A stretch of DNA of 64,000 nt from Seiridium cupressi (GCA_036674765.1 JARVKI010000041.1:62001-126000), one strand, 5' to 3'; shown: positions 1-12,070, counted from the stretch's first letter. Notes: a model not told the origin generated them from the letters alone. Made by a program: numbers and translations.

Positions 1-2208
1 GCTGTGCGTTAAGAACCTGAACATAACCGAGAATATATCCGGATCAAGAAGTACTGAACAGTTTATCAGGCACACATCGACAGTGGCAAAACTACTGTGA
101 CCGAGCGAGTACTTTTCTATACTGGTCGAATCAAGGCTATACATGAGGTTCGAGGCAAGGAGGGCGTTGGCGCAAAGATGGACTCCATGGACCTAGAAAG
201 AGAAAAGGGCATCACCATCCAGTCCGCTGCTACCTTTTGCGACTGGAAAAAGGTGGAAGATGGCAAAGACGAGACGTACCACATCAACCTGATCGACACA
301 CCGGGACATATCGACTTCACCATAGAAGTCGAGCGGGCGTTGCGTGTGCTGGATGGCGCCGTTATGATTCTCTGCGCTGTCAGCGGTGTCCAGTCTCAGA
401 CCATCACGGTTGACAGGCAAATGAAGCGCTACAACATTCCCAGAATCAGCTTTATCAACAAGATGGATCGAATGGGCGCCAACCCTTGGAAGGTGGTCGA
501 GCAAATCAACTCCAAGCTCAAGATCCCAGCAGCAGCAATCCAGATCCCGATCGGCATGGAGGATCAATGTAAAGGTGTTGTCGACTTGATTGACATGAAA
601 TCCATCTATAACGAAGGACCCAGAGGAGTTCAGCTTCGCGTTGAGGAGGGAGTGCCCGACGACCTGAAAGAGCTGGCCGAGCAGAAACGACAGGAGCTCA
701 TTGAGAAACTGGCCGACGTCGACGACGAAATTGCCGAGATCTTCCTGAACGAAGAAACTCCCACACCTCTACAGATCAAGGCTGCTATCCGAAGAGCCAC
801 CATTGGACTGAAGTTTAGTCCTGTAATGATGGGATCCGCCTTGGCTGACAAGTCAGTCCAGCCTATGCTGGATGCTGTTTGTGACTTCCTTCCCAACCCC
901 GCGGATGTTGAGAACTTGGCGCTCGACAAGTCCAAGGGCGAGGCACAGACTAAGCTTGTACCATACAACTCGTTGCCATTTGTTGGTTTGGCCTTCAAGC
1001 TCGAGGAGAACAACTATGGTCAGCTCACCTACATCCGAGTGTACCAAGGCACATTGAGAAAGGGTACCTACCTCTTCAACTCGCGAAATGACAAGAAGGT
1101 GCGCATTCCACGTATCGTACGCATGCACTCCAATGAGATGGAGGATGTCAGCGAGGTTGGCGCTGGTGAGATTTGTGCCGTGTTCGGTGTCGACTGCGCT
1201 TCAGGTGACACGTTCACGGATGGAAATCTGCCTTACACTATGTCTTCTATGTTTGTGCCCGACGCTGTCATGTCGCTTTCCATCAAGCCCAAGAAGAGCA
1301 CGGATGCCGATAACTTCTCCAAGGCCATGAACCGATTCCAGCGCGAGGACCCTACCTTTAGGCTCTTCGTCGACGATGAAAGTGAGGAGACCATTATCTC
1401 TGGCATGGGTGAACTCCACCTGGAAATTTACATTGAGCGTCTCCGTCGCGAGTACAAGGTTGATTGTATCACCGGTCAACCACGTGTCGCCTATCGTGAG
1501 ACAATCTCTAACCGTGCCGATTTCGACTACCTTCTTCGAAGACAAACTGGTGGACCCGGTGATTTCGCCAGAGTCGGTGGTTGGATTGAGCCCAGCGCAG
1601 ACCCAGAGGTCAACACTTTTGAAAATGCAGTAGTTGGTGGTGTTATCCCTGACAAGTTTATTTCGGCTTGTGGCAAAGGTTTTGAAATCGCCTGCGAGAA
1701 AGGTCCTCTTCTTGGTCACAGGGTCATTGGTGCCAAGATGGTCGTCAACGATGGTGCTACTCACGTCACTGATTCTTCCGATTATGCCTTCTCCTTGGCT
1801 GCTCAGATGGCCTTCCGCAAGGTCTTCGACGAAGCTGGCGGCGCTGTCCTTGAGCCTCTCATGAAGACTACCATCATGGCACCCAACGAGTTCCAAGGCA
1901 ACGTTCTGATGCTGATGAACAAGCGGAATGCTACAATCATCGACACTGAGATTGGTAGCGAGGATTTTACACTCATTGCTGACTGCAGTTTGAACGCCAT
2001 GTTCGGCTTCTCGAGTCAGTTGAGAGCTGCTACTCAGGGTAAAGGCGAATTCAGCATGGAGTTCAGTCACTATGCTGCGGCGCCACCGCATTTGCAGTAA
2101 GTTATATCCTTTTAACCATTTGTGGCAATGATGAAATGCTAACCATCCTATAGGAAGGAGTTAGTTGCCAAGTATCAGAAGGAGCTCGAGGCCAAGAGGT
2201 CGAAGTAG
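1..2208 (+). CDS. MEF1: Mitochondrial elongation factor G (MEF1), 5' end outside window
   Basis: This is a translational GTPase that moves peptidyl-tRNA on mitochondrial ribosomes. The 5' exons lie before the window. The probable exon pieces here are 1-3, 70-2096 and 2154-2208, with introns 4-69 and 2097-2153 (GTAAGT donor, TATAG acceptor). The visible part encodes 694 codons including the stop. The G1 loop AHIDSGKTT is at 70-96, followed by the [14 protein letters not shown] switch region, DTPGH (G3) and NKMD (G4). The order then follows EF-G: domain II, domain IV with GKGFE, and a C-terminal domain ending close to the [13 protein letters not shown] segment, here [16 protein letters not shown]. 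The last short exon encodes [17 protein letters not shown], as in yeast Mef1. The family assignment is secure; only the presequence and first exon cannot be seen. Confidence 0.95.
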
Positions 2209-2761
2209 TGAGCCCATACTGGCCGGGTAGACCAAACGTATTCTGTTGTAGACCTAGAAGAGAGTCGTACGTGGGCCTGGCCCTGTAGACGATGGTGCGA
2301 CAATGGTGGGTTCTCTTGTACAGTGTAAATTATTGTGACGATATGCCATCAAGAGGTAGAAATGATCTGGTCCATTAGACTTTGAGTTATCCATAGAAAC
2401 TTGTACATAGGAACCTGATCTAGGTACGGGGATATCAAAAACATCATTGGCGGCGTAGGTGGGAATGTAATCAAGACGAACTCTCGACTCTTTCAATGCA
2501 GAGGTATGGTTATGATCAAAGATCATCGTTGGATGCTGTAGTGCCGTGGCTTGAACTGCTCTTGCCGCTTTTAATAATTTCACAGAACTTATCTGATGAC
2601 TGAGCAAGAATACAGTTTGATAATAACAGTTCGTACGATTGTAAGCAGGCAGGATAAATGGTACAGTCTGCTGGGTGCTCTATTCTGGAGTTTGGCTTTC
2701 TGCATTACCTTGCCAACGAGCCAACAGTGTTACGCTCATAAGAAGAAAAGCCCTGCCATTG
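2209..2761. other. Intergenic, tail-to-tail between MEF1 and sugar transporter
   Basis: This stretch separates two convergent 3' ends. I see only short ORFs with no recognisable family, and no RNA gene. Presumably it holds the two 3' UTRs. Confidence 0.6.
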
Positions 2762-4663
2762 TCAAGCGGCTTTCTCAGACGGTATTATCTGATCTGTCAC
2801 CACCTCAGACACTAAATCCCGGTGAAGATCTTGCACATCTAGGTCACCAAACTTGATGGCGATCTCTTCAAGTGGCATCCGCCGAGTTTCGACCCAGGTG
2901 AAATACACAATAGCGAGAAAGACCACATTCCAGGAACCATTGATGAAGTAGAATTTCCATCCCAGATTGTCCATAGCGTAGGACATGGCAAAGGAAGCCA
3001 TCAGGCTATAAGAATCGGGGGTTAGTGAGCAGGAGAGAATGATTCAAGGCCACAAATGGATTATCTTACCCGAAACAGCTATCAATGCACCGGAAAATGG
3101 AGATTCCGGCATTACGCATGTTGTAAGGAAGGATCTCAGGGGGGTACATGCTGGTCAACGGAGTGATTCCAAATGCGTAGAACCCCTGGAATAGGAAGAC
3201 GACAGCGACTGTCCCATAGACTGCGCTTGTATTGTCGCTCGTACCATAAGCTGTTGTGATTATGGTAAGCAAATCATTCAAGTCGGCTGCGAGGGAAGAA
3301 ATTACTTTTACTGAGACCGCCAAAGATATAGAGCATAGCAACCATGCCTCCAATGGATGTAAGCGCTAGGAACCGCCGACCAACCACGTCAACAAGCAGA
3401 CTACCGGTAACGGCAACGGCGAAGGACCAGCAGCTTAAGATGACATTCACTTGAAGTTGTGTTGTGGTGTCCGTAATTCCGGCCTATCCAGTACTCGGGG
3501 TTAGCCATTTTCTTTCTTAAGAGTATGTCAACACATCACTGGGAGTTGAGCGCCATGTTCCAGGATCCAAAACACCTAACCGAGAACCTTTCTCTCCGGG
3601 GGGCGGTATAGTCTATGAAGGGTGGGAAACAATTTAAAGTCCATACCTGGGTCAGCATGTCTCCGAGGTAGTACCTAGCGAACTCTTAGTGGCGTTTTCC
3701 ATTACGCAAGCCACTCGCTCAACGACTTACGAAATCACAAAGTTGCCAAGCATCTCGATCATGACACCAAAACTCACGAGGATTGACAGACGGTGTCTAT
3801 TGGCTTTGGTTGTAAAGAACTCTTTCCACGGGTTCTTAGGCTGCTCCTCCCTCTCTTTGACCAAGACAGAATTGATCTCGTCGAAGACTTCAGCAGTTTC
3901 CTTGGCAGCAACATCGTTCATTCCGTGCATGATCGCAATAATCTCACGAGCTTCGTCATTTCGCCCCTTCATGATGAGCCACCTCGGAGACTCCGGCACC
4001 AAAGGCAGTACTGCAATGGATAGGAGACTTGGCACGGCTTGGAGCAGAGACGGAAGGCGCCACGCCCATGTAGTCGAAATGTTAACGGCACCGAGGTTGA
4101 TCGCAGAGCTGAGCAGAGACCCGACATAGAAGCAAGTCCAGTAAAGCCCCAGCACAGGCCCCCGCTGCTTCGCAGGCAGAATTTCCGCGATGAGGGTCGG
4201 CGCTGGACCGCTAGCAAGTTCGGACCCAATACCTACAAAAATACGGCCGACCACAAAAGTAGCTATGTTATGTGCGGCGGACTGGATGATGGTGCCAATT
4301 ACGCAGATACATCCAGCGATCAGGATGCCCTTCTTTCGACCAAGAATGTCGGACACGGGCTGGATCATGGTGGCTCCCAGCACGCTGCCCATCCACACCG
4401 CGCCGTTGTTGAGACCCGTGGTGGCAGTATTGAGAGCGAAATAGTCGCTATACTGAGGCAATATGCTCAGCCCGTTCATCATAGAAGAGTCATAGCCGAG
4501 TGTCTGCAAGAATCCTTAGCCATGAATATTTCGCTTGACATGCTGGTGACAAGAGACTGACCGCGGAGTTCACAACAGCCACGACAACCAATAAGATGGA
4601 AATTGCTGTGGCATTCCGCGGGACCATCTTTCCAACATGGCTCAGACCGTTGTTAGACTTCAT
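2762..4663 (-). CDS. MFS sugar transporter (sugar porter family)
   Basis: This is a plasma-membrane proton-coupled sugar transporter of the lactose/cellodextrin/hexose permease type. Six exons (4663-4562, 4503-3731, 3674-3647, 3483-3312, 3250-3070, 3005-2762) give 1500 nt and 499 aa. Exon 3 is only 28 nt. Family marks are DILGRKKG in the loop between TM2 and TM3, PESPRWLIMKGR before the central loop, GRRFLAL in the second half, and VETRRMPLEE at the end, a variant of PETKG. The N-terminus MKSNNGLSHVGKMVPRNA leads directly into TM1. It is divergently transcribed from the GH3 beta-glucosidase at 6513, sharing a 1.85-kb promoter region, which suggests they serve the same sugar. The substrate cannot be told from sequence; glycerol or quinate porters of the same fold are less likely. 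Confidence 0.9.
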
Positions 4664-6512
4664 GTTTGCTATACCGATTCAAGACTGAATTTCGACATGA
4701 GATGCTACAAGCCAGCAGGATAGACGCTGCAGTCGTAGCTGACCGTGAAGTGAAGCATATTTATCTGATAGCAAAGACCGGTACCCGTTATCCTCATCCT
4801 TGCAATATAGTTAGGGGCGGGCAATTCCGACCGACCAATTAGCACGACGCTTGGTCTGGAGATATCATGTCCGTGGGGGTTTACAGTCAAGCTTGGGTCT
4901 TGTATAATCAAGTACGGCCAACTCGACTAAGCTTGATGTGACTATCCTACACGACTCGATACACGACGTGAACCCAAGCATCTCGGTCAAGTGCTTCACT
5001 CAATAGACACAGTCCTATTGATAGGTCTTACTACCCACAGAGGCGAAGCGATCTGTCCCGATATTTCATTCTTATCTCATGATGGCTATCTTGGGAAGCC
5101 ATTATCTATAATGGGGCCCAAAGATCCACCCATTGTATTGAATATCGGCACGGCAACCCCGTCGGATCTCAACGGAATGGTCTGACCGACAACCCGAGGC
5201 GTTGCGCTTCCATGATATTTACCATTAAATCAATCAACATGTGGGTTCATTAAACGGACAAACTCAAGCATGCTTGTTCGCTGCTATACTTGCTTTTTAA
5301 CCTGGTTTAAATGGAGATCAGAGGCCAAACCTTTTGCGACATCTCAGTCGCAATGAGTAGATCGTGTTTTGTGTCTGATTTGTCAAGCCCTATCGCTTTT
5401 GCGGAACTGGCCTCAGTAATCGACGTTATTCTGTTAACGTTTCATAATCCCCACAATCAGAAGTACGAAATGACATGAGCTCTAATAGGTCCTCTAACCC
5501 CCTGTTCGATTGGGCCAATCGCTTCAATCTCATCGGCACTGACATTCGGTCTTCACTATTGCACGCCGCATGTCACATTGTGGCATTGGCCGTTCAATGA
5601 GCAGTCGTACAAGATTTGTAGGCCAATACTCACTAAGACAAGCAATTAAGTTCTAGAATTTGAAAAGATGGTTTCAAGTTATTACATTCGTCTCCTGTCA
5701 AATGATTTTAAGTCTCATGTACATACAGCTTACGAACATATGTCTGCGATGACTGACTGCTAGCAATTAGTCTGTACCGGAAACATGCAGATCGGCTCTA
5801 TCCTGTTAGCATTTTGCCTGTCCAGTGTCCGAGACGAAACACTTCAGGCTCAGAAGAAATTGCTTTTCAGATTCCGAGAAAAGCACCTTCAGTATGTGTT
5901 TCAATCAAATGAGCCAACTTACGAGACCACTTGTTTGCCCCTGAACCGACCCAGTTTGATTTTGAACCAACTGTTCTTGTCGTAATAATGTGAACGAGTA
6001 CTTATCATTACTCATGCTTCTGGAAACCCGCTCGCCGCTGGGGCAACCTGGATGCCACAATTACGGCGAAAGAAACCATATAGCCAAGAAAAGGGTGAAA
6101 TATATGCATGTCCGCCAAGTTCAATAGTTAATGCAATTATAAATATAGGGTGAATAGGACACTTAACATGCAAAGGACGACGCTTTCTTGTCGGCGGCGC
6201 ATATGTTTTGTAAGGCCTTAATAACCCACATGAGCTGAAGAACGAGACCAACAACTCATGCCCTCGAAAGGTAATCAAGTTTGTCCTATTAGATGTGTTG
6301 ATGCATTTTTTCGGATGATCCGGCCGATAGCTCACGGGCGGACCGCCGAGATACAGTCGGCAGCCGACTCTGATGACGGTTGACCCACACTTCGGACCGC
6401 CTCCGCCAAGCAAAGAATCGTAAACAACTATCAGCACTATTGTCTCTAATACTTGTGAAACCAGGCCTTTTTCGGTCGTTGCTACTCGTATTGTTTGATC
6501 CCTTAAGACACT
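4664..6512. promoter_or_regulatory. Divergent promoter region, transporter / beta-glucosidase
   Basis: This 1.85-kb non-coding stretch lies between two divergent sugar-use genes. The part nearest the beta-glucosidase (6312-6399) is dense in CGG/CCG half-sites: CGG-N5-CCG at 6312-6322, CGGACCG at 6339-6345, CGG-N3-CCG at 6358-6366 and CGGACCG again at 6393-6399. Such pairs are the usual target form of Zn2Cys6 regulators. Open frames here, including a 199-codon minus-strand one that overlaps the beta-glucosidase start, show no family resemblance. Confidence 0.5.
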
Positions 6513-9207
6513 ATGGGTGATGCTAGTGTGTTGCTTGATAACGGGCAGTGTGACCCAAGAGCCGTCCCCCGGCTCGACGTTGATGCGGTTTTGGGCAAAT
6601 TGACTCTGCAAGAGAAGATCTCATTCCTGTCTGGGGCTGACAGTTGGCACTTATTCAACGTTGAGAGGCTGGACATACCGGTCATCCGGACATCAGACGG
6701 GCCAAATGGAGTCCGCGGCACAAAAATGTTCAACGGCACACCAGCAGCTTGCCTACCATGTGGAACTGCTCTGGCTGCGACCTGGGACGTTGACCTAGTG
6801 AGGCGCGGTGGAGAATTACAGGCAGCAGAAGCTATTGCCAAAGGCGCATCGGTAATCCTCGGGCCAACGGTCAACATGCAAAGATCACCCCTCGGTGGAA
6901 GAGGTTTCGAATCGTTCAGTGAGGATCCGGTGCTGGCGGGTTTCATGGCAGCTGCCACTGTGGCTGGCATCCAGTCAAAGGGGGTCTCAGCAACCATCAA
7001 GCACTTCGTGTGCAATGACCAAGAGCACGAGCGGATGAGCCAAGATTCGCGGGTTAGCGAAAGGGCGCTAAGGGAGATCTACACTCTACCATTTCAAATC
7101 GCCCAGAGAGATTCGAAGCCGTGGGCGTATATGTCGAGCTACAACAGGGTTAATGGAACTCACGCCAGCGAGAACGTACATCTACTGAAGGAGATTCTGC
7201 GTGACGAATGGGGATTCGATGGTATGATAATGAGTGATTGGTGAGTACGATCCCTCTTGCGCAAGTCCTCATTAGTTGACATTGGTCAGGACCGGAACAT
7301 ATTCCACAACAGAAGCGATTAAGGCTGGACTCGACTTGGAGATGCCTGGCCCCCCATTTGTCCGAGGGAAGCAAGTGAACCATGCCATTCTGTGTGGGAA
7401 GCTTTCTGAGGAAGGCATAGCTATATGTGCTCGACGAGTGCTTCAATTCATCAACAAACTTCTGCCATTAGATATCCCCTCCAATGCCCCAGAGAAGACC
7501 ATCGATAATGAGGAAACCTCAGCTTGTCTGCGCGAACTCGCATCTTCATCAATAGTGTTATTGAAGAACGACAACCGAGTTCTCCCTTTCAAGAAGGACA
7601 AATCTGTATGTTTTGATCACTCTCGCGCCAACGACATATCCTAACGCTATGCAGATTGCAGTGATCGGACCAAATGCCAAGATCGCAGCATATTCAGGCG
7701 GTGGAAGTGCGAGTCTGTTGCCCTACTACGCCGTCACACCATTTGACGCCATCAAATCTCAGTCGTCTTCATCAGTCGAGTATACTGTTGGTTATGGCAG
7801 TTACAAAAAACTACCTCTCTTGAGTAACATGATCCCAGAAATGACGATGGAAGTATATACTGGTCCTTCATCAGATCAACTCCGGCAGAAAATCGACGAG
7901 ATCAAGATAGTCGATACCAACATATTTCTATACGACTATTATCCGCAGCTGCCTACATCTCACAAAGGTGCTTGGTACGCTACCATCAAAGGTCAGCTCC
8001 ACCCGGCAGCGACCGGCGATTATGAGTTCAGCATCAGTGTAGCCGGCACGGCAAAACTCTATGTGAATGGAAAGTTGCTGGTAGACGTAGCAACTAAACA
8101 GACCGCCAGCGGCAGCTTCTTTGGATTCGGTACGACCGAAGTAACTGGTACAATGCGACTCGAAAAGAACACCACATATACAGTTGAGGTCGCGTTTGGA
8201 TCTCTCGCGACGAGTCTGTTGCCAGGCCCAGGCGCTGAGTCCGACCAAGGAGGCGGGGTCAGAATTGGCTGCTCGAAAGTTATGGATGTCGAGGAGGAAG
8301 TGAGGAGAGCAGTCGCAATTGCCAAATCAGCCGACCAGGTTGTCATCATTTCAGGCCTCAACGTGAGTAAAAATGGAGGGTCGACTGATTAAAGCTTACT
8401 AACAGATGACTTTAGTCCGATTGGGAGTCTGAAGGTTATGATCGTCAGACCCTTGGTCTCCCAGAGAGGGCAGACAATCTGATCCGCCAAGTGGTTGAAG
8501 CGAATTCCAACACTGCAGTTGTCATCCAATCCGGCACTCCTGTGGCGATGCCGTGGGCAAATTCTACGTCCGCCATACTGCAAGCCTGGTATGGTGGCAA
8601 CGAAACAGGCAACGGGATTGCCGATGTGCTCTTTGGAGACGTGAATCCTTCAGCCAGACTACCACTATCATTCCCTCAGAGACTGGAAGACACACCGACG
8701 TTCCTCAACTATGGTTCTGAACGAGGCCGTACAATATATGGAGAGGATGTGTACATCGGATACCGGTGGTATGAGAAGACTAAAAAAGACGTCCTGTTCC
8801 CGTTTGGGCACGGTCTTTCGTACTCTGACTTCCAATTGAGTGATATCAGCGTCACTGCTTCGGAGGCGTTCGATTCACTTGTTGTATCTGTTGCGGTGCA
8901 CAATGTCGGCGCTCAAAGTGGATCCGAAGTGGTTCAGGTATATGTGTCACAGAGAAACCCGTCTATTGCTAGGCCACTGAAAGAACTGAAAGGATTTGCC
9001 AAGGCGTCGCTGGCTGTTGGGGAGACCAAACGGGTGGAGGTTCCGATCAGTCTCAAATACGCCACGAGTTTCTGGGACGAGAATAGGAATGCATGGGCCA
9101 TGGAGCGTGACACATTTGATGTACTTGTCGGCAAGAGTTCCGCGGACCCTGCAATGTTGAGTTCCTCATTTACAACGTCGAAGACTCAATATTGGAATGG
9201 TTTGTAA
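6513..9207 (+). CDS. GH3 beta-glucosidase with PA14 insert, intracellular type
   Basis: It hydrolyses terminal beta-D-glucosyl residues, for example from cellobiose. Four exons (6513-7240, 7290-7605, 7655-8362, 8416-9207) give 2544 nt and 847 aa, with introns of 49, 49 and 53 nt. The GH3 N-terminal barrel starts at about residue 20. [11 protein letters not shown] and [12 protein letters not shown] are substrate-pocket motifs, and the MSDW motif places the catalytic nucleophile at Asp242. The second GH3 domain starts near IAVIGPNAK (residue 349) and carries a PA14 insert at about 405-560 ([16 protein letters not shown] core, read here as [11 protein letters not shown]). It continues after ISGLN with [15 protein letters not shown], and ends in a fibronectin-III-like domain. 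No signal peptide is seen, so it is probably cytosolic and would act on imported disaccharide, fitting the neighbouring transporter. Confidence 0.95.
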
Positions 9208-9659
9208 CGCTCCAGTCTGGAGAGCTGCGACTATACCTAGCCTATTAAGCGTAGCATTCATGAACTAGATCGTCACCTCGACTCGCACTACTTTAATAAC
9301 TTCAACATCTCACGGTTTGGGAGCACGTTGGCTGATTCAAGAGAAACTGTGATCTCCATTGCAGTTACTTTTACAAGTATCTGCCTTCCCGCTCAACCCC
9401 TCTTCGTGTGCTCGGCAGTGGAACAACTGAAGCACGCATACTGGCAAAGAAGCATAGAATGCGACAAGGGACATGGCGAATATTCTGACCTTGAAATTCA
9501 AAACTTAAATGGCTGAATCGTTATTTGTGTTCGCCTTTTCTCCCTGGATCGGGGGTTCAAAACGCCTGACAAGGGTGGCCATATCGGTTGGTCAGATCAA
9601 GTCTATGCTGATTTAGAGAAACTACGGCTAGCATGTGTAAGCAATATCATAGACTTACG
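9208..9659. other. Intergenic before methyltransferase pseudogene
   Basis: I see nothing recognisable: short ORFs only, no repeat. It contains the 3' flank of the beta-glucosidase. Confidence 0.5.
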
Positions 9660-10309
9660 CGGATTGAGGTGAAATGCGAGTCGCTAACACACATCATTGG
9701 GGCAGATGAACAGTCACAACCCGAGTGCAATAGCGCAGCTTCAAATCACGACTCGAACACGGAGTTTGGCAAAACGTACCATGGTTACAATAAGGGAGCA
9801 TATCTCCTCCTAAATGAGCGGAGCAGGAACGCTTGGACATGAAGCACATGGCGTGGAACACTGCGATGGATGCCGCATTATCCTGGGCCCCTATCGACCA
9901 GCCATTAAATGTCCTGGATGTTGGCACTGGCACAGACATATGGGCCATCGAGTTTGCCGAGAACAATCCTTCTGCCACCGTGTATGGCATCTATATCAGC
10001 CTTATTCAGCCAGAAGGAGTACATACCCGGACTCACTGGATCCAAGCAGACATTGAAGATGATTGATCTTCCTTAAATCACTCATTTGATTACATCTACT
10101 TGCGCATGATGGTCACTTACTCCAAAAATCATCAGGCTATGACCAGGAAAGCGTATGAGCAACTTGAACCAGGGGGGTATGTCGAGTATCAAATATCCGG
10201 CCTGGATCTCTGGTGTGAGGACGCTACGACTCTTGGTACTGCCTTGCATAAATGGACTTTCTTGATAGGAGCTGGTGCTATTGCGTTAGGTAAGCATATA
10301 TACTGATAA
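9660..10309 (+). pseudogene. Broken LaeA-like SAM-dependent methyltransferase
   Basis: The remains are of the fungal LaeA/UMTA-type class I methyltransferase family. The segment reading EFGKTYHGYNKGAYLLLNE matches the usual start of this family. The reading frame shifts near 9823, where one base appears missing, and continues as ERLDMKHMAWNTAMD. SAM motif I then reads VLDVGTGTD, with Asp where a Gly is normal. An in-frame TGA at 10064-10066 sits where the family usually has Trp. The same frame goes on through HSFDYIYLRMMVTYSKNHQ and LEPGGYVEYQ to LIGAGAIALG, after which similarity is lost. With a frameshift, a stop, a damaged SAM loop and a lost C-terminus it is very unlikely to be functional. 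A sequencing error could explain one defect, not all four. Confidence 0.75.
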
Positions 10310-10639
10310 TAATGGTCTTCAGTTTGGAACAAACATTTCTAAACAAGACAAACGAACATCCAAAACAATCTCTAATAGGTTGCTTATTTGCGCTCTACTA
10401 AGGTTGTGATCTGGAAGTCGCTCACAAATACCATCTTTGGCTATCTCAGTCGGGTTCTGTCGACGTTCAAGAGACGAGACAACGGACGACAAGCTGCCAA
10501 TCCAACGAGCCGGCGTCGTCCAACAACACAATGTGGCAGGGAACATCCCGTGTTTCATCGTGGGGGTACGGCCAGGCCGGGTCGCAGACGGCAAAGAGAC
10601 CGTTCTACAATTATTTCTGGGATTATGCACCCCCGGGAC

Positions 10640-10957
10640 AAAAATCAGGGTGCTCACCATGAGTTGGAGATAAATTACGTCTTCAGCAACCTTTATGTAA
10701 CAGATTTGCCTTGGGAGGCCGACGATTATGAGATCGCAGACAAAATGTGGGCATACTGGGCCACTTCTGCGAAGATGCTTGACCCAGATAAGGGGGATTC
10801 ATATAGCAGTAGTGAGGAGCTCGCGTATTGGGGTCCCAACTTGATAAATGAGACAGTGACACAAGAGATTGGTGACGGATGGGGAGAAATGGCAATTGCA
10901 AGCCTTGAGAACGTCCGACTGCTCTTGGGCTATTTCAATCAGCAAGTGCCACACTGA
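10640..10957 (+). pseudogene. Fragment: C-terminal end of a type-B carboxylesterase
   Basis: The frame reading HHELEINYVFSNLY, then EADDYEIADKMWAYWATSAKM, resembles the last quarter of fungal type-B carboxylesterases (alpha/beta hydrolases). The first segment holds the His region of the triad and the second the IADKMWxYWxxFAKT-like helix. The nucleophile elbow and the rest of the enzyme are absent. The 10320-10640 stretch before it holds only scrambled ORFs with no clear match. It therefore looks like a relic joined to the dead methyltransferase, not an exon of it. Whether the esterase sequence arrived by deletion or insertion cannot be seen. Confidence 0.55.
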
Positions 10958-11337
10958 GGAGTGGACATGCAAATGGTCAATGTAGTCGTTAACAACACCT
11001 TCCAAAAAAAGATTAATATAGCTCCTAAACCAATACAAACATAAATTCGAACAGATGCTGGTGTATCCGTCCATTTTAGGCTTAAATTGTGCCTGTTACA
11101 CGTGGAGTGAACAATATGGGACGGTGCATACACAAATGGAGCTTCGTTTCCCACGAATCTGTCTGTTCATCTAATCTTCGAAACCGAAACATGACCAGAC
11201 TTTAAGGAAGTCTGCTGACCAACAAAATATGCTTGTATCTCTCTCTGTAGCTTTTCAAACTATTCTCATCAAATCATTATCGCTCGCACCACCCTTTGTT
11301 TGATCATGGTACTACGTGAAATACCGCCTTGCTCATC
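10958..11337. other. Intergenic, upstream of secreted orphan
   Basis: Nothing recognisable beyond the likely promoter and 5' UTR of the gene starting at 11338. Confidence 0.5.
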
Positions 11338-12070
11338 ATGATGCCATCAATTACTACTGAAATACTCTTGTCGATGCTCAGTATCGTGGCAGTCTGCCAA
11401 GCACAGCTTGGCCGGCGAGAAGGGCCCTACTGGCTACATGTGACAAGCTCAAGCAACACATCGATCGATGGTATGACGTCAAATTTCTCTCTGTCACTGA
11501 CTACTAAATGCATGCAAAGTGTATAACTAATCTCACGCACCAGGCTATGCATTTCTCGATCCAGACAGCTCCGCCGGTGCCTTCACCTACGATCCTAGAC
11601 ACAACGGTCATGATGTCCGACTCCGCAAATGGAGCCACTTCATGCTGTATCAGACATCCAACTCGACGGACTACACCGCAATCAATCTCTTGTCTTACTC
11701 TAAGCCCGGACTAGACGTCCCGGAGCCCGAAGACCCCAACCCAGGAGCGGCGTATTTGCGTTTCCAGTACACGCTCCAAAGCACTCTAGCAAGGGCTCTG
11801 TTCGCTCACTATGAGGAGAATAACACATGGCCCATCCAGTCCATGGCCTTGGGTGCAGAGACTAGGCAGCTTGGGTACATTCGAAAAGGGGATCTCCTGG
11901 ATCTGGGTGGTTCCGAAGAAGAGTTCGTGTCGTTCTGGTATATCTGCTGGGTGCGGTGTTCGGATGCGGGTTCGAGTATCTGGTCAGCATTTTTCTGGTC
12001 GCCTGCTCAGATCCCGAGTGACCAAGATTGTACTCCGGTGCAGATCTCCCTAGAAGCCGTGGTCAAGTAA
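11338..12070 (+). CDS. Predicted secreted protein, unknown function
   Basis: Two exons (11338-11470, 11544-12070; intron 73 nt with GTATGA donor and CACCAG acceptor) give 219 aa. The N-terminus MMPSITTEILLSMLSIVAVCQA looks like a cleavable signal peptide, with cleavage likely before QLGRREG. The mature protein starts with YWLHVTSSSNTSIDG and is rich in aromatic and acidic residues. It has two Cys in ICWVRCSDAG and a third in DCTPVQIS near the C-terminus, and several N-glycosylation sequons (for example NTS, NST, NNT). I recognise no catalytic motif. Related secreted proteins of this YWLxV type exist in filamentous fungi but their role is unknown to me. The splice model is supported by frame and signals; two adjacent ATGs (11338 and 11341) are possible starts. 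Confidence 0.75.

Noticed and set aside
1201..2091. 296-codon minus-strand ORF
   Set aside because: Antisense shadow of MEF1; it has no family features and the plus strand is clearly coding.
6012..6611. 199-codon minus-strand ORF
   Set aside because: Overlaps the beta-glucosidase start; composition and sequence match no family and it has no convincing ATG context.
9700..9790. tRNA-like B-box on the minus strand (TGTTCGAGTC)
   Set aside because: No A-box or cloverleaf can be formed around it, and it overlaps the methyltransferase pseudogene.
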